DNA of 64,000 nucleotides from CAMTWZ01 sp041749075 (lineage in GTDB: Bacteria; Bacteroidota; Rhodothermia; Balneolales; HLUCCA01), in the NCBI GenBank assembly GCA_041749075.1, contig JBGTBY010000011.1, forward strand, positions 4,021 through 68,020, read 5' to 3'. Shown here in pieces: positions 27,009 through 36,998 of this stretch; within the stretch, counting starts at the first letter, position 1; each line of letters opens with the position of its first letter. Below the pieces are notes generated by a model. It saw only the letters and a program-made list of their open reading frames with translations, made no database searches and was not told where the DNA came from. A program made the position numbers and the translations under genes.

Positions 27009-28079
27009 ATGAGCATCCATAAATATATCTTCTTAGTGTTGATAATAATCTCTATCACCTCACCTATTTACAGTCAAACTTTCAACGTGTCAGACACTTT
27101 TCCAAAAAGATCTAACGAAAGAATATCTAATGAAAAAACATTATTTATTGATGCTTATATCATAAATATGATAACTGAAAAAGAAGGAAATACCTATATT
27201 GTCAAGGGCAACATAAGTGATATAAATGATTCGACAGGTATCTGGGGAGTGCAGATTTTCGAGAAAGACACTAGAAATATTTCTATAACAGATTCGGATG
27301 GAAACTTTTTGATTCGTACAACGCAAAATAGCCCAACATTATCAATTAGTACAGTTGGATTTCGACGAGAGGACATAGTAGCACCCGATGCAAATGGTAA
27401 TAGTAGTGATGATAGTAATAAACCTTTGAATAAATTTCATGGTCTATTAGTTTCAAGCTTCGGCTCAGAATCAATTATTCAACCAAATATCATGTTCACT
27501 CATTCGTGGGAAATTAAAAAACGACACGGTGTTGAACTTCGCTTTTTAGGATTTCAAAGCTCAAAAGACACAGATCGAACTGTAAATGGTTTGAACCTTA
27601 TAAAACCCGAAATTAGTAAATTTAATTTTAATCTCTCTGGTCAATATATACCATTAAAGAAAAGTGATAATCTTTTGCTAAATGCAGAGCTAAATATATT
27701 CAGACAGCAATTAAATCAACAAAATTTGACAACTGCTAGCACACAATCGAATGATATTACTAGTATGCTTACTAAATTAAGTGTTGGATTTAGACCAACT
27801 GATGGTCTAAGTTTTTTCCTCTCAGGGGTGCATTATAATGTATTTGAAGGAGTTCAGTTCTACGAAGATAGATTTGGTGATAATACTGTGAAGAATTTTT
27901 GGAATATCGATTTATCGGGTAAGTTTTATATAGACGACGGAACACTTGAAGGCACTTTTGTTCAAGCTATGTTTAATGTCAATTCTAAGGAATACAAAAG
28001 GTTGTTAAATACAAACGATACAGGTGTATTCTTGATTAAAATTGGGTTCAATACCGCACTACTCTCTAATGGCAACTAG
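27009..28079 (+). CDS. Secreted protein with carboxypeptidase-regulatory-like domain
   Basis: A 356-aa protein with a clear signal peptide ending at SPIYSQ (residue 23). Residues about 56-118 form a beta-sandwich like the CarboxypepD_reg domains at the N-termini of Bacteroidota outer-membrane proteins (YIVKGNISD, GVQIFEKD, SDGNFLIRT, LSISTVGFR). The remainder consists of alternating beta segments (NIMFTHSWEIKKRHGVELRF, GFRPTDGLSFFLSG), possibly a small outer-membrane barrel. It is not long enough for a TonB receptor and no plug domain is seen. Codon use is far more AT-rich than the dcw genes, suggesting acquisition. Substrate unknown. Confidence 0.75.
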   Translation: MSIHKYIFLVLIIISITSPIYSQTFNVSDTFPKRSNERISNEKTLFIDAYIINMITEKEGNTYIVKGNISDINDSTGIWGVQIFEKDTRNISITDSDGNFLIRTTQNSPTLSISTVGFRREDIVAPDANGNSSDDSNKPLNKFHGLLVSSFGSESIIQPNIMFTHSWEIKKRHGVELRFLGFQSSKDTDRTVNGLNLIKPEISKFNFNLSGQYIPLKKSDNLLLNAELNIFRQQLNQQNLTTASTQSNDITSMLTKLSVGFRPTDGLSFFLSGVHYNVFEGVQFYEDRFGDNTVKNFWNIDLSGKFYIDDGTLEGTFVQAMFNVNSKEYKRLLNTNDTGVFLIKIGFNTALLSNGN

Positions 28080-28422
28080 TTGCAAACATCCGATTTCGAT
28101 TCAGATTTCTAAATCCTATTCTATAATTATATTGGCAACTTCCTGACGACAGGTTGATCATCCTGTTCGCAGTAAATGGCATATTTGAATCGATTAGCCA
28201 TTAGTTGGAGCATCGGCATCCTATCTACTGAAATCGATCAATTATAATCTTCTCCCCCATCCTCTCGAAGCTAATTTGATAGAAAAAAGGGAATTGAAGA
28301 TGGGATTGTGAGAGTCACCTGAGTATCTTGCCAAGAAGCCATACATCTGCTGCTTCCTGAAATCGCATACCTATTTATGAAGATGACATGTTATTCAATC
28401 TTCTCCTATTGCCTTATCCGAA
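28080..28422. other. Gene-free stretch before the defence island
   Basis: No coding frame is supported. One small inverted repeat, ACAGG with CCTGT around TTGATCAT, lies near 28149-28170 without a following T-run. The promoter of the mod gene probably lies here but I cannot place it. Confidence 0.4.
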
Positions 28423-31400
28423 ATGCCTGCACCTATGAATAACGAGACAACACCACTACATAAGCTCAAGCAATTCTTGAATGAGCTGTTTCAGTTTGAG
28501 TCTCAAGACTTGGATTTCGGAGTTTATAAGATTCTGCACTATAAGCGCAATGAAATCAAGCACTTTATAGAGAAGTTGTTGGTTGATGACGTAAATAAGC
28601 AACTCATATCATTGTCTGCGGATGAAACCCGCCAACTCAATGAGCAAATATCGGATCTTGAAAAAGAAGACATCATCAAAGCATGGACAGTGGCTGAAGG
28701 TGATGAGAAGAAAACATTAGAGAAGTTTGGCAAGGACAAGATCAACCTCTATAAGGAGCTAACAGGGAAAGCCACCGAAGTAGCGGTATCCGTGGAAACG
28801 GAGAATCAGATCTACAACCACCTCACCCTGTTCTTTTCGCGATACTACGATAAGGGAGACTTCATCAGCAAGAGACGGTTTGGGAAAAACGAGAAGTACA
28901 TGGTTCCCTACAATGGTGAGGAAACCCATTTTCATTGGGCAAACCATGATCAGTATTACATCAAGTCGTCGGAGACCTTCAATCATTATGCATTCAAATC
29001 TCAGAACGCATATGGGGAAGTGGTTGTCCATTTCAAGTTAGATCATGCTCAGATGGAGCAGGGCAATGTCAAAGCGAATGAACCAAATTACTTTCTACTG
29101 GCAGAAAAAGAACCTGAATTTAAAGAGAATGAATTCACTATTTACTTTGAGTACCGACCTTTAACGGAAGAGGATAAGAGCACGGTAAAGGGCAATAACA
29201 AACAAGACGCATTGGATGTGCTTACTTACGATTCGTTGAAAAAGGATTTCGGAAGCAATCCCAATTTTGTGAATCTATGGAAGGATGTGGGTGGAAAACC
29301 ACTATTGCTCAAAAAGCTTCACCATTATACCAGAAAGAACAAGCACGACTTCTTTATCCATAAGAATCTCAAAGGCTTTTTGACTCGGGAATTGGATTAC
29401 TACATCAAAAGTGAGCTGGTGAATGTTGACGATCTATATGTATCAGACTCCGATGCTCACTTCAGTCGCCTTAAGCACAATTTGAAAACCATCAAAGTTT
29501 TCAAATCCATTGCCGATACCATCATCGACTTTGTAAGCCAGATTGAAGATTTTCAAAGGAAGTTATGGGAAAAGAAGAAGTTTGTTTTGAGCACTGAATG
29601 GGTGATCACCATCGACCGATTGGTGGACTATATCGGTGAAGATGCAGCCAAACCCATCTTAGAAACGGTTATCAAGAACAAAAAACAGGTTGCTGAGTGG
29701 AAAGACTTGTTTGGTGAAAAATCAGTTCCAAAGAATCTTGATGATTTCAGATTTGACCTTCATACTTGGAAAAAGTTACCGATTGATACTCATTATTTTG
29801 TACATCCATTTAAAAAAGATTTACTTAATGCCCTTTCAGAACGAATAGATCTTGGCAGTAATATTGATGGATTTTTGATTCTATCAGATAATTTTCATGG
29901 ATTAAACTTATTACATGATACATGGAGTAACATTGTAAAAATGATTTACATTGATCCTCCTTATAATACTGGTGATGATGAGTTTATATATAAGGACAAT
30001 TACATGCATTCGACTTGGTCTTCAATGATTCATGATCGATTAATTATTGCAAGAGATTTAATTAGAAAAGACGGTGCCATATTTACCTCTATTGACGAAA
30101 AAGAGCATAAAAATTTAGCTCATGTGCTTGATTTAACTTGGGGTAGTGCAAACTTCATATCGGATTTAGTTTGGGCTGGGGGTAGAAAAAATGACTCAAA
30201 ACTCATTTCAGTGAGCCATGAGTACATGAGAGTATATGCATTTGATAAAGAGCACTTAAACTCCCATAAAGTTAAATGGCATCAAAAAAAGAAAGGGCTC
30301 GATAACATTTATAAAACATACAAACTATTAAAGAAAAAATACAAAAAAGACTATACCTCTATTTCATCTGATTTGAAATTATGGTTTAAAGAATTACCTG
30401 ATTCTCATCCGGCTAAAGCTCACAAACATTATTCACAAGTTGATGCAAATGGGATTTATTTTCCCGCTGATATCTCATGGCCTGGCGGTGGTGGTCCTAT
30501 GTATGATGTTTTTCACCCAATTACAAATAAACCTGTAAAAGTTCCAGCACGAGGTTGGATGACAAGTGATCCAAGCAATATGCAGCGTTGGATTGATGAT
30601 AATCTTGTCCATTTTGGGGAGGATGAAAGTTCAGTACCCTGCATGAAATCATATTTAGTTGAAAATGAATATCAAGCACCCTATAGCGTATTTTATCAAG
30701 ATGGTAGAGCTGCAACAAAAAGACTCAAACATATTCTAGGTCATAGTGATTTTGGATATCCGAAAGACGAGAATGTTATTTCAGAATGTATTGAAATGTT
30801 AACTAGCACGAATGATGTTGTTTTAGATTTCTTTGCGGGTTCAGGAACAACATTTCACTCTGTTCAAAACATAATTAAATTACAGGGAATTCAAAGAAAG
30901 ACTATTCTAATGGAACAAGGATTATATGTTCATACAACCATCATTCCACGCATCAAAAAAATCGCTTATACCTTCGATTGGAAAGACGGAAGACCTAAGG
31001 ATGGTAGCATGAATGGTCTTGGGGTATTCTTCAAATACCAACGTTTGGAACAGTACGAGGAAGCTCTCGAGAACATCGCTTTCAAAGCTTCAAAAGAGGC
31101 CGTTCAAAAAGCCATGGAGTTTGATCAGTACATTCCCAAGTACTTTTTGGAATTTGAAACAAAAGGCAGCCAAACCTTGGTGAATACAGCCGCGATGCAA
31201 GATCCATGGGATTATAAGCTCAAGGTATGGGACGGATTTACCTATGATATCGAACAAGCCGTCGACCTGGTGGAGACGTTCAACTATCTCATTGGTCTGC
31301 ACATGCAGAAGTGCATCACCAAAGACATTGGAGGCAAAAAGTATCAAATCATTTTCGGCCATAATAATGCCAATAAGAACATCTTGGTGATATGGCGCTC

Positions 31401-31560
31401 TGTGAAAGATTGGACTTTGGATGATTACAAAACCGATGCCGAATCACTGAAGATCGAAATGAAAGCCTTCACATACGACCTGCTCTACATCAATGACCAA
31501 GCGCATATTGAAGGTTATCAGCCGATCGAAGACGTCTTTAAGAACAAAATGGTATTGTGA
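28423..31560 (+). CDS. Type III-like site-specific DNA adenine methyltransferase (Mod)
   Basis: An N6-adenine DNA methyltransferase of about 1,045 aa. The catalytic DPPYNTG motif (IV) is at residues 511-517 and the SAM-binding FFAGSGTT (I) near 803-810. This is the motif order of beta-class Mod subunits. An N-terminal region of about 480 residues lacks catalytic motifs and may act in target recognition or assembly, making this longer than classic Mod proteins (about 550-650 aa). It is followed within three bases by an AlbA_2 gene and then a Res-like helicase-nuclease, so it should supply both methylation and target choice for that complex. An in-frame ATG at 28435 is an alternative start. AT content rises in the catalytic half (29.8-30.9 kb) relative to both ends of the gene, hinting at a mosaic origin. 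Confidence 0.9.
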   Translation: MPAPMNNETTPLHKLKQFLNELFQFESQDLDFGVYKILHYKRNEIKHFIEKLLVDDVNKQLISLSADETRQLNEQISDLEKEDIIKAWTVAEGDEKKTLEKFGKDKINLYKELTGKATEVAVSVETENQIYNHLTLFFSRYYDKGDFISKRRFGKNEKYMVPYNGEETHFHWANHDQYYIKSSETFNHYAFKSQNAYGEVVVHFKLDHAQMEQGNVKANEPNYFLLAEKEPEFKENEFTIYFEYRPLTEEDKSTVKGNNKQDALDVLTYDSLKKDFGSNPNFVNLWKDVGGKPLLLKKLHHYTRKNKHDFFIHKNLKGFLTRELDYYIKSELVNVDDLYVSDSDAHFSRLKHNLKTIKVFKSIADTIIDFVSQIEDFQRKLWEKKKFVLSTEWVITIDRLVDYIGEDAAKPILETVIKNKKQVAEWKDLFGEKSVPKNLDDFRFDLHTWKKLPIDTHYFVHPFKKDLLNALSERIDLGSNIDGFLILSDNFHGLNLLHDTWSNIVKMIYIDPPYNTGDDEFIYKDNYMHSTWSSMIHDRLIIARDLIRKDGAIFTSIDEKEHKNLAHVLDLTWGSANFISDLVWAGGRKNDSKLISVSHEYMRVYAFDKEHLNSHKVKWHQKKKGLDNIYKTYKLLKKKYKKDYTSISSDLKLWFKELPDSHPAKAHKHYSQVDANGIYFPADISWPGGGGPMYDVFHPITNKPVKVPARGWMTSDPSNMQRWIDDNLVHFGEDESSVPCMKSYLVENEYQAPYSVFYQDGRAATKRLKHILGHSDFGYPKDENVISECIEMLTSTNDVVLDFFAGSGTTFHSVQNIIKLQGIQRKTILMEQGLYVHTTIIPRIKKIAYTFDWKDGRPKDGSMNGLGVFFKYQRLEQYEEALENIAFKASKEAVQKAMEFDQYIPKYFLEFETKGSQTLVNTAAMQDPWDYKLKVWDGFTYDIEQAVDLVETFNYLIGLHMQKCITKDIGGKKYQIIFGHNNANKNILVIWRSVKDWTLDDYKTDAESLKIEMKAFTYDLLYINDQAHIEGYQPIEDVFKNKMVL

Positions 31561-31563
31561 GTC

Positions 31564-33096
31564 ATGGCACTTGCAATCAACATCGATGAATTGATTCATG
31601 GTCAGGTGATTGAATGGGAGCGACTTGAATTCAAGCAAGGCTGGAATCCTGAAGCTGTCTTGCATACGCTGTGTGCATTTGCCAACGACATCAACAATTG
31701 GGGCGGTGGCTACATCATCATCGGCATTTCGGAGCAAGATGGTCGTCCCATCCTGCCACCTGCAGGACTGGATCCCAACCAAATTGACCGCATTCAAGGC
31801 GAACTGATTGCTCTCTGTAAGCTTCTGTATCCAGATTACATGCCAATCACCCAGCCTTATGTATTTCAGAACCAGCACATCATCGTCATTTATGCCCCAG
31901 CCGGTGATATACGTCGATATACTGCACCAGAAGGTTTGGGAGAACGTGGACTTCAAAACCGATCCAGTTATATCCGATTTGGTTCACGAACCATCAAAGC
32001 ACAAGGTGAACATCTTCGGCGGTTAGAAGATCTATCGGCACGTATCCCGTTTGATGATCGAATCTGCCAACATGCTGAACTCAATCATCTTAGTTTAGGA
32101 CGGATTCGTGATTTTCTACACGAAATTAAGAGCGACCTTGCCGAACAAAGTACGACAATGCCTTTTGCTGACTTATGTCGGCAGATGAACATTGCAAAGG
32201 GTCCGGATGAATTGTTACGTCCCATCAACGCTGGACTCCTGTTCTTCAATAACGTTCCTCATTTATTCTTCAACCGAACGTGGATTGAGGTGGTCATACG
32301 GAAAGATGAAGCAGGCAAAGACTTTTCAGAATCCTATTTCAAGGGACCATTGCATATACAATTGCGTGAGGCGCTTCGATTCATTCAAGCTCAAATCATT
32401 GTAGAAAACGTCAGAAAAGTGGCTGAAAAAGCTGAATCACGTCGATTTTACAACTTTCCGTTTGATGCCGTTGAAGAAGCCTTGGCAAATGCCGTCTATC
32501 ACAAAAGCTACGAATTGGGTAAACCTATCGAAGTGCAGATCTGGCCCGAGCGGATCGAAATCTTAAGCTACCCTGGACCGGTACCTCCTGTCACAGCGCA
32601 GATATTGGCTGAAAACAAACGGATCGTGGCCCGAGATTACCGCAACAGACGAGTGGGTGATTATTTAAAAGAGTTACATCTTACGGAAGGAAGAGGAACT
32701 GGAATCCCGACTATCAAACGGGCGATGGAATTGAACGAATCACCTCCCCCCGTTTTTGAGACAGATGATCAATGCACCTACTTTTTGACCGTACTGCATG
32801 CGAATCCTGAATTCGCAGTGGCGAAAAAGAGCGACCAAGTAAGCGACCAAGTAAGCGACCAAGTAAGCGACCAAGGCAACCAACTACTGCGATTCGCATT
32901 CACCGCAAAAACCAGGCGAGAGCTGTTGGAACACCTGGGTTTAAAAAATCACTTCGATAATTTCAAGCGACATCTCTCCCCTCTGATTGAAAATGGTTAT
33001 TTGGAAATGACCATCCCTGATGAACCAAACAGTCGCAATCAGAAATACATTGCCACTATGAAAGCGAAAGACATGATTGCAAATGCAGCTCGATAA
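31564..33096 (+). CDS. AlbA_2 / RecG-like ATP-binding protein within the type III-like locus
   Basis: A 510-aa protein with an N-terminal AlbA_2 (Schlafen-type) domain (residues 15-130; ERLEFKQGWN, then NNWGGGYIIIGI). A HATPase_c_4-like domain follows around 290-400 (FDAVEEALANAVYHKSY, GRGTGIPTIKRAME), then an SDQV tandem repeat near 422-437 and a C-terminal winged-helix-like part. Such proteins are usually annotated as ATP-binding or transcriptional regulators, and several relatives accompany restriction systems. It sits between mod and res with 3-bp spacing and a 20-bp overlap, so it is part of that operon. Whether it regulates the nuclease or forms an effector subunit is unknown. Confidence 0.85.
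   Translation: MALAINIDELIHGQVIEWERLEFKQGWNPEAVLHTLCAFANDINNWGGGYIIIGISEQDGRPILPPAGLDPNQIDRIQGELIALCKLLYPDYMPITQPYVFQNQHIIVIYAPAGDIRRYTAPEGLGERGLQNRSSYIRFGSRTIKAQGEHLRRLEDLSARIPFDDRICQHAELNHLSLGRIRDFLHEIKSDLAEQSTTMPFADLCRQMNIAKGPDELLRPINAGLLFFNNVPHLFFNRTWIEVVIRKDEAGKDFSESYFKGPLHIQLREALRFIQAQIIVENVRKVAEKAESRRFYNFPFDAVEEALANAVYHKSYELGKPIEVQIWPERIEILSYPGPVPPVTAQILAENKRIVARDYRNRRVGDYLKELHLTEGRGTGIPTIKRAMELNESPPPVFETDDQCTYFLTVLHANPEFAVAKKSDQVSDQVSDQVSDQGNQLLRFAFTAKTRRELLEHLGLKNHFDNFKRHLSPLIENGYLEMTIPDEPNSRNQKYIATMKAKDMIANAAR
32830..32875 (+). repeat. In-frame 12-bp tandem repeat encoding SDQV
   Basis: AGCGACCAAGTA is repeated three times perfectly, followed by a fourth, partial unit. Because the unit is a multiple of three, copy-number change would alter linker length without a frameshift. 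Confidence 0.9.
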
Positions 33097-36000
33097 ACAA
33101 CTGGTACTATTTCGGTTTATCCTGAGGCAATTGGGGTATGAAGCCTTCGAAGACTTGCGGGAAGAGTTTAACAACAAGGAGTCTGGAACAAGCTCAACGG
33201 GTTATACATTTTTTGCAAGTGCCTTGATGGGCAACATGAATAAGAAACTTGAGGACCGTGCCATTCAGCAGTATGATGAGGCCATCCAGGGTTACGAGAA
33301 GAAGCTACGGGAACACCGTGCTGAACCCTTTCTTACATTCAAATACTATCAGTGGCTTTCCCTTCTTTTCACGGAGTACTTCTTCGATGCATACAAACAT
33401 CATGCAACAGACCTCATCCGCGAACTAAACCTCTATGCTCGGGGAGTTGAAGATTTTAATGATATCGAGTCCTACACCGAGAAAGACTTAAAAAAACTGG
33501 CATACTGGATGGCAACAGGTAGTGGCAAAACCCTGTTGATGCATTGCAATTACTGGCAGATCACGAAGTATTTCGACGACTGGGAAAACATCATTCTCAT
33601 CACTCCAAACGAAGGATTAAGTCGTCAGCACTATGAAAGCTGTTTGGAAAGTGGGATTCCTGCCAAACTCTATTCGGGTAGTGAAGACAGTTTGAAAACA
33701 AAAGATGGTGAAATCCTGATTTTGGAAATCACTAAGCTGGTGAAAGACAAAGAAGGCGACGGAGTTAGTGTTGATGTCGATTATTTTTCAGAGTCTCGAA
33801 ACCTTGTCTTCATCGACGAGGGGCATAAAGGCCAGAGGTCTGAAGAACGTGCCTGGAAGAATTTACGTGAGCATCTTACACGAGGCGAGGGTTCCTTCAC
33901 ATTCGAGTATTCGGCCACATTTGGGCAGATCATCACGAATAGCACCAAAGATTTGCTTCAGGAGTATGGCAAATCCATCATTTTCGATTACTCCTATCGT
34001 CATTTCTATACCGATGGGTATGGCAAAGACTTCAGTGTCTTCAATTTGGACACGAGGAACGAATACAGCGAAGAACAAACGAAACTGTTGTTGACAGCAA
34101 GTCTCTTAGGCTACTACGAACAATTAGCCCTATTCGAAACATATGAACAAGAGCTACGCCAGTACAACATAGAAAAACCACTCTGGGTTTTTGTTGGGAG
34201 TCGGGTCATCAGCTCGTCCTCAAGCAGCCTTACACAAGGCGATAAAGAAAGTGTCTCGGATGTTTCAAGGATCATTAAGTTCTTCAAGTACGCATTGTCG
34301 TCGCCCAATACCCTTCAGGCGGACATAAACACCATACTAAATAGCGATACTGGATTACGCGATAAAGACGGCAACGATATCTTTAAAAATCGGTTCGACT
34401 ATTTAAAGAAACACAGGCCCCTCGCAGAAACCATTCTAGCAAAAGTATTCAACGGCATAGGCCATATTGAGGCCTTTCAAGTAAAGCAGGCAGATGGTGA
34501 AATTGCACTCAAAACGAAAACCGCTGACCAGTATTTCGCTGTCATCAACATCGGCGATGTACCGCGATATGCGAAAACATTAGAAGCCGATACGGATGGC
34601 GATCTGACCATTCAAGACGACAATTTCACCAAATCACTATTCCAGGCCATTTCTGAAACAGATTCATCCATCAACATTTTGATCGGGTCCAAAAAGTTCA
34701 TAGAAGGTTGGAATTCTTGGCGGGTATCAAGCATGGGCTTGATGAATATGGGTCGAGGCGAAGGAGCTCAGATCATTCAACTATTCGGCCGTGGTGTCCG
34801 ATTAAAGGGGAAAAATCTGTCCCTCAAACGCGAAGAAGCCAATGCACCATACCATGTAAGAGCATTGCAGACCATCTCCATTATGGGCTTGAATGCCTCA
34901 TATATGAATCGCTTTTTGGTTGAAATTGAGAAGGAAGCTCCAGATAACACCAACTACTCGATTGCAATCAAGTTCAATCACGAAGACCAATGGAATGGTC
35001 AGATTTTGACCTTCCGGAAACAACATGACAAGTCTTTCAAGGATGAAATCATTGCACTTGAATACCGTTCGGATGTCGCAAAACGGGTGACGATCGATCT
35101 CCGAAATAAAATCAGCATTGCCGCAAGTGGGTTCAATAGTCAGACAGCGGAAGATGAAGTCGAATACAATGAAAATCTGTTACTCATATTCAAGGATTTC
35201 CTTGAATTCAATGCGCTCTTATTAGAAGCGAACCGCTACAAATTGTTGAAGGGCTATCATAACCTAATCATCAAAAGCGAAATCTTTTCTCAATTGATCG
35301 ACGATGGGAATTTCAAGATTTACAGTCATAAAGGTCAGTTTGGCATAGAAGACGCAATATCCGGGAAGATTCAAAGTGTTGCCGTGAGCTTGGTTAAAGA
35401 TTACATCAATAAGTTTTATGCGGACAAGGAAAAAGCCTTCCTATCGCAACACTTGACCTATGATGTGCTGGATTCTGCATCCCATTCAGATATGTTCCCG
35501 GCATCGCACACCATGATTGTTAAGGTGCCTAAAAAGCATGAATCGTTCATTGCCGAGTTAGAAGCCCGAATCAAAGACCTCTATGAAAAGGATGACAAGA
35601 CCATACCGTCTATTCATTTCGATAAACACTTGTATTCACCGATCGCCTCCATTGCAGACGGTAAAAAATTCAAGGAAATCAAAACTGTTCCAGTCCGACT
35701 GAATGAAGGAGAGCGAGATTTTCTTACCCACCTTCGAGAGTATGTCAAAGAATCGAATCAATTCGATGGCAAAAAGCTATTTGTTCTTCGAAACCTATCC
35801 GTGACCGGAATTGGTTTCTTTATGGAAAGCTCTTCCTTTTACCCGGATTTCATTCTTTGGGTGGTAGATGGTTCAAAGCAGCACATCTATTTTCTGGATC
35901 CGAAAGGGATTTACTTGGTTGAGAATCACTTCAACAATTCAAAAGTGCATTGGTGCAAAGAATCCGCACCACAACTTGGTCAGAAGATCCAATTAGACCT

Positions 36001-36193
36001 GGATAGAGACAAGAAAGACATACAGGTTTCCATTTCTGCATTCATCCTATCGAAAACACCCTTTGCAGATGTTCGAGACAGATGGGGTGAAGGTAAGGGA
36101 ACCACCCAAGAGGAATTTGCATCAAACCATATCCTATTCATTGAGAACAACAAAGCGTATCTAAAAACCCTTTTTCAGAATTTAGATCGCTAA
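33077..36193 (+). CDS. Type III-like restriction enzyme Res (helicase plus PD-(D/E)XK nuclease)
   Basis: A 1,038-aa SF2 translocase. Walker A is MATGSGKTLL near residues 145-154 and the DExH box is FIDEGHKG near 244. Later helicase motifs include FGRGVRLKGKN near 571. A C-terminal nuclease has PDF near 922-924 and FLDPKG near 940, which together give the PD...DxK catalytic pattern. It overlaps the AlbA_2 gene by 20 bp. In type III systems Res cleaves only in complex with Mod, near unmodified head-to-head sites. The proteins here are longer than EcoP1-type subunits and the extra AlbA_2 gene is unusual, so a type III-related rather than classical system is the safer call. Confidence 0.9.
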   Translation: MQMQLDKQLVLFRFILRQLGYEAFEDLREEFNNKESGTSSTGYTFFASALMGNMNKKLEDRAIQQYDEAIQGYEKKLREHRAEPFLTFKYYQWLSLLFTEYFFDAYKHHATDLIRELNLYARGVEDFNDIESYTEKDLKKLAYWMATGSGKTLLMHCNYWQITKYFDDWENIILITPNEGLSRQHYESCLESGIPAKLYSGSEDSLKTKDGEILILEITKLVKDKEGDGVSVDVDYFSESRNLVFIDEGHKGQRSEERAWKNLREHLTRGEGSFTFEYSATFGQIITNSTKDLLQEYGKSIIFDYSYRHFYTDGYGKDFSVFNLDTRNEYSEEQTKLLLTASLLGYYEQLALFETYEQELRQYNIEKPLWVFVGSRVISSSSSSLTQGDKESVSDVSRIIKFFKYALSSPNTLQADINTILNSDTGLRDKDGNDIFKNRFDYLKKHRPLAETILAKVFNGIGHIEAFQVKQADGEIALKTKTADQYFAVINIGDVPRYAKTLEADTDGDLTIQDDNFTKSLFQAISETDSSINILIGSKKFIEGWNSWRVSSMGLMNMGRGEGAQIIQLFGRGVRLKGKNLSLKREEANAPYHVRALQTISIMGLNASYMNRFLVEIEKEAPDNTNYSIAIKFNHEDQWNGQILTFRKQHDKSFKDEIIALEYRSDVAKRVTIDLRNKISIAASGFNSQTAEDEVEYNENLLLIFKDFLEFNALLLEANRYKLLKGYHNLIIKSEIFSQLIDDGNFKIYSHKGQFGIEDAISGKIQSVAVSLVKDYINKFYADKEKAFLSQHLTYDVLDSASHSDMFPASHTMIVKVPKKHESFIAELEARIKDLYEKDDKTIPSIHFDKHLYSPIASIADGKKFKEIKTVPVRLNEGERDFLTHLREYVKESNQFDGKKLFVLRNLSVTGIGFFMESSSFYPDFILWVVDGSKQHIYFLDPKGIYLVENHFNNSKVHWCKESAPQLGQKIQLDLDRDKKDIQVSISAFILSKTPFADVRDRWGEGKGTTQEEFASNHILFIENNKAYLKTLFQNLDR

Positions 36194-36216
36194 AGCTGTA
36201 CCACATCGATAAATCC

Positions 36217-36963
36217 ATGATTAGCAAAAAAGGTGAACGGATATTAACTGAGAATACTTGGCATCGAGTCGCCGGACCGAAATCTGACAATCAGTGGGTT
36301 GACGGTCGAAGTGCCAAGGAGTCAGCAAGGTTTTGGCTTCAAACGAATAATGAGTTTCCCAAACTTTTTGCTCTCCCAATAGAACAACATGAAAACTTCG
36401 GTACAATAACATCTTGGTCGGGTGAACCAGAAGCCAAATTGAAATTCGATGCGTGCGGAGGTGAAACTCGCAATACCGATCTGCTCCTCACATGTGAAGA
36501 TTCATTTGGTACGTTTTTGATTGCTGTCGAAGCAAAAGCAGATGAGTCTTTTGGTAGCAAAGTAGCTTCAGCCCGCAAACAAGCGACAGAGTATCGGAAA
36601 GTTAATGAACGTTCAAGAGCATTGGAGAGACTGAACGAAAAGGTTGACATGCTCTTCGGATCGGAAGAAGTAGAACATTTACAGTATCAGCTTCTGAGAG
36701 CCACGTCTGGGGCACTTAGACAAGCTGAGCGGAGCAGCATTCGTCGAGTCATATTGGCTGTTCATGAGTTTAAAACTGACGTAACGATAGATTCCAACCA
36801 TAAAAGATATCAAACCCATCTGGATTTATTTCTGAGTTCATTGAGTGGCGGTTTTATTCCAGCTTTGCCAGCTGACAAATTAATCGGACCAGTAAATTTC
36901 ATTGGGCTGGATAATTTCCCAACAAAACCAGAATTGTACTTTTTGAAAGTGGTAACTAACTAG
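36217..36963 (+). CDS. Putative PD-(D/E)XK nuclease-like protein
   Basis: A 248-aa cytosolic protein. The N-terminal part has WVDGRSAKESARFW (residues 27-40). A PD-(D/E)XK-like core follows, with TDLLL (Asp88), then IAVEAKAD (Glu105, Lys107), the E-x-K spacing expected for the fold. It resembles proteins carrying DUF6946, but I hold that name only tentatively. It begins 23 bp after the res stop and may be co-transcribed as an accessory nuclease of the island. No DNA-binding domain is evident. Confidence 0.65.
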   Translation: MISKKGERILTENTWHRVAGPKSDNQWVDGRSAKESARFWLQTNNEFPKLFALPIEQHENFGTITSWSGEPEAKLKFDACGGETRNTDLLLTCEDSFGTFLIAVEAKADESFGSKVASARKQATEYRKVNERSRALERLNEKVDMLFGSEEVEHLQYQLLRATSGALRQAERSSIRRVILAVHEFKTDVTIDSNHKRYQTHLDLFLSSLSGGFIPALPADKLIGPVNFIGLDNFPTKPELYFLKVVTN

Positions 36964-36998
36964 CGTAGTGAATAATTGTTTGATCACACATAACAATC

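Noticed and set aside
28423..36193. Calling the locus BREX or DISARM
   Set aside because: No pglZ, brxC or brxL and no drmA/drmB-type genes; the Mod and Res motifs indicate a type III-like system.
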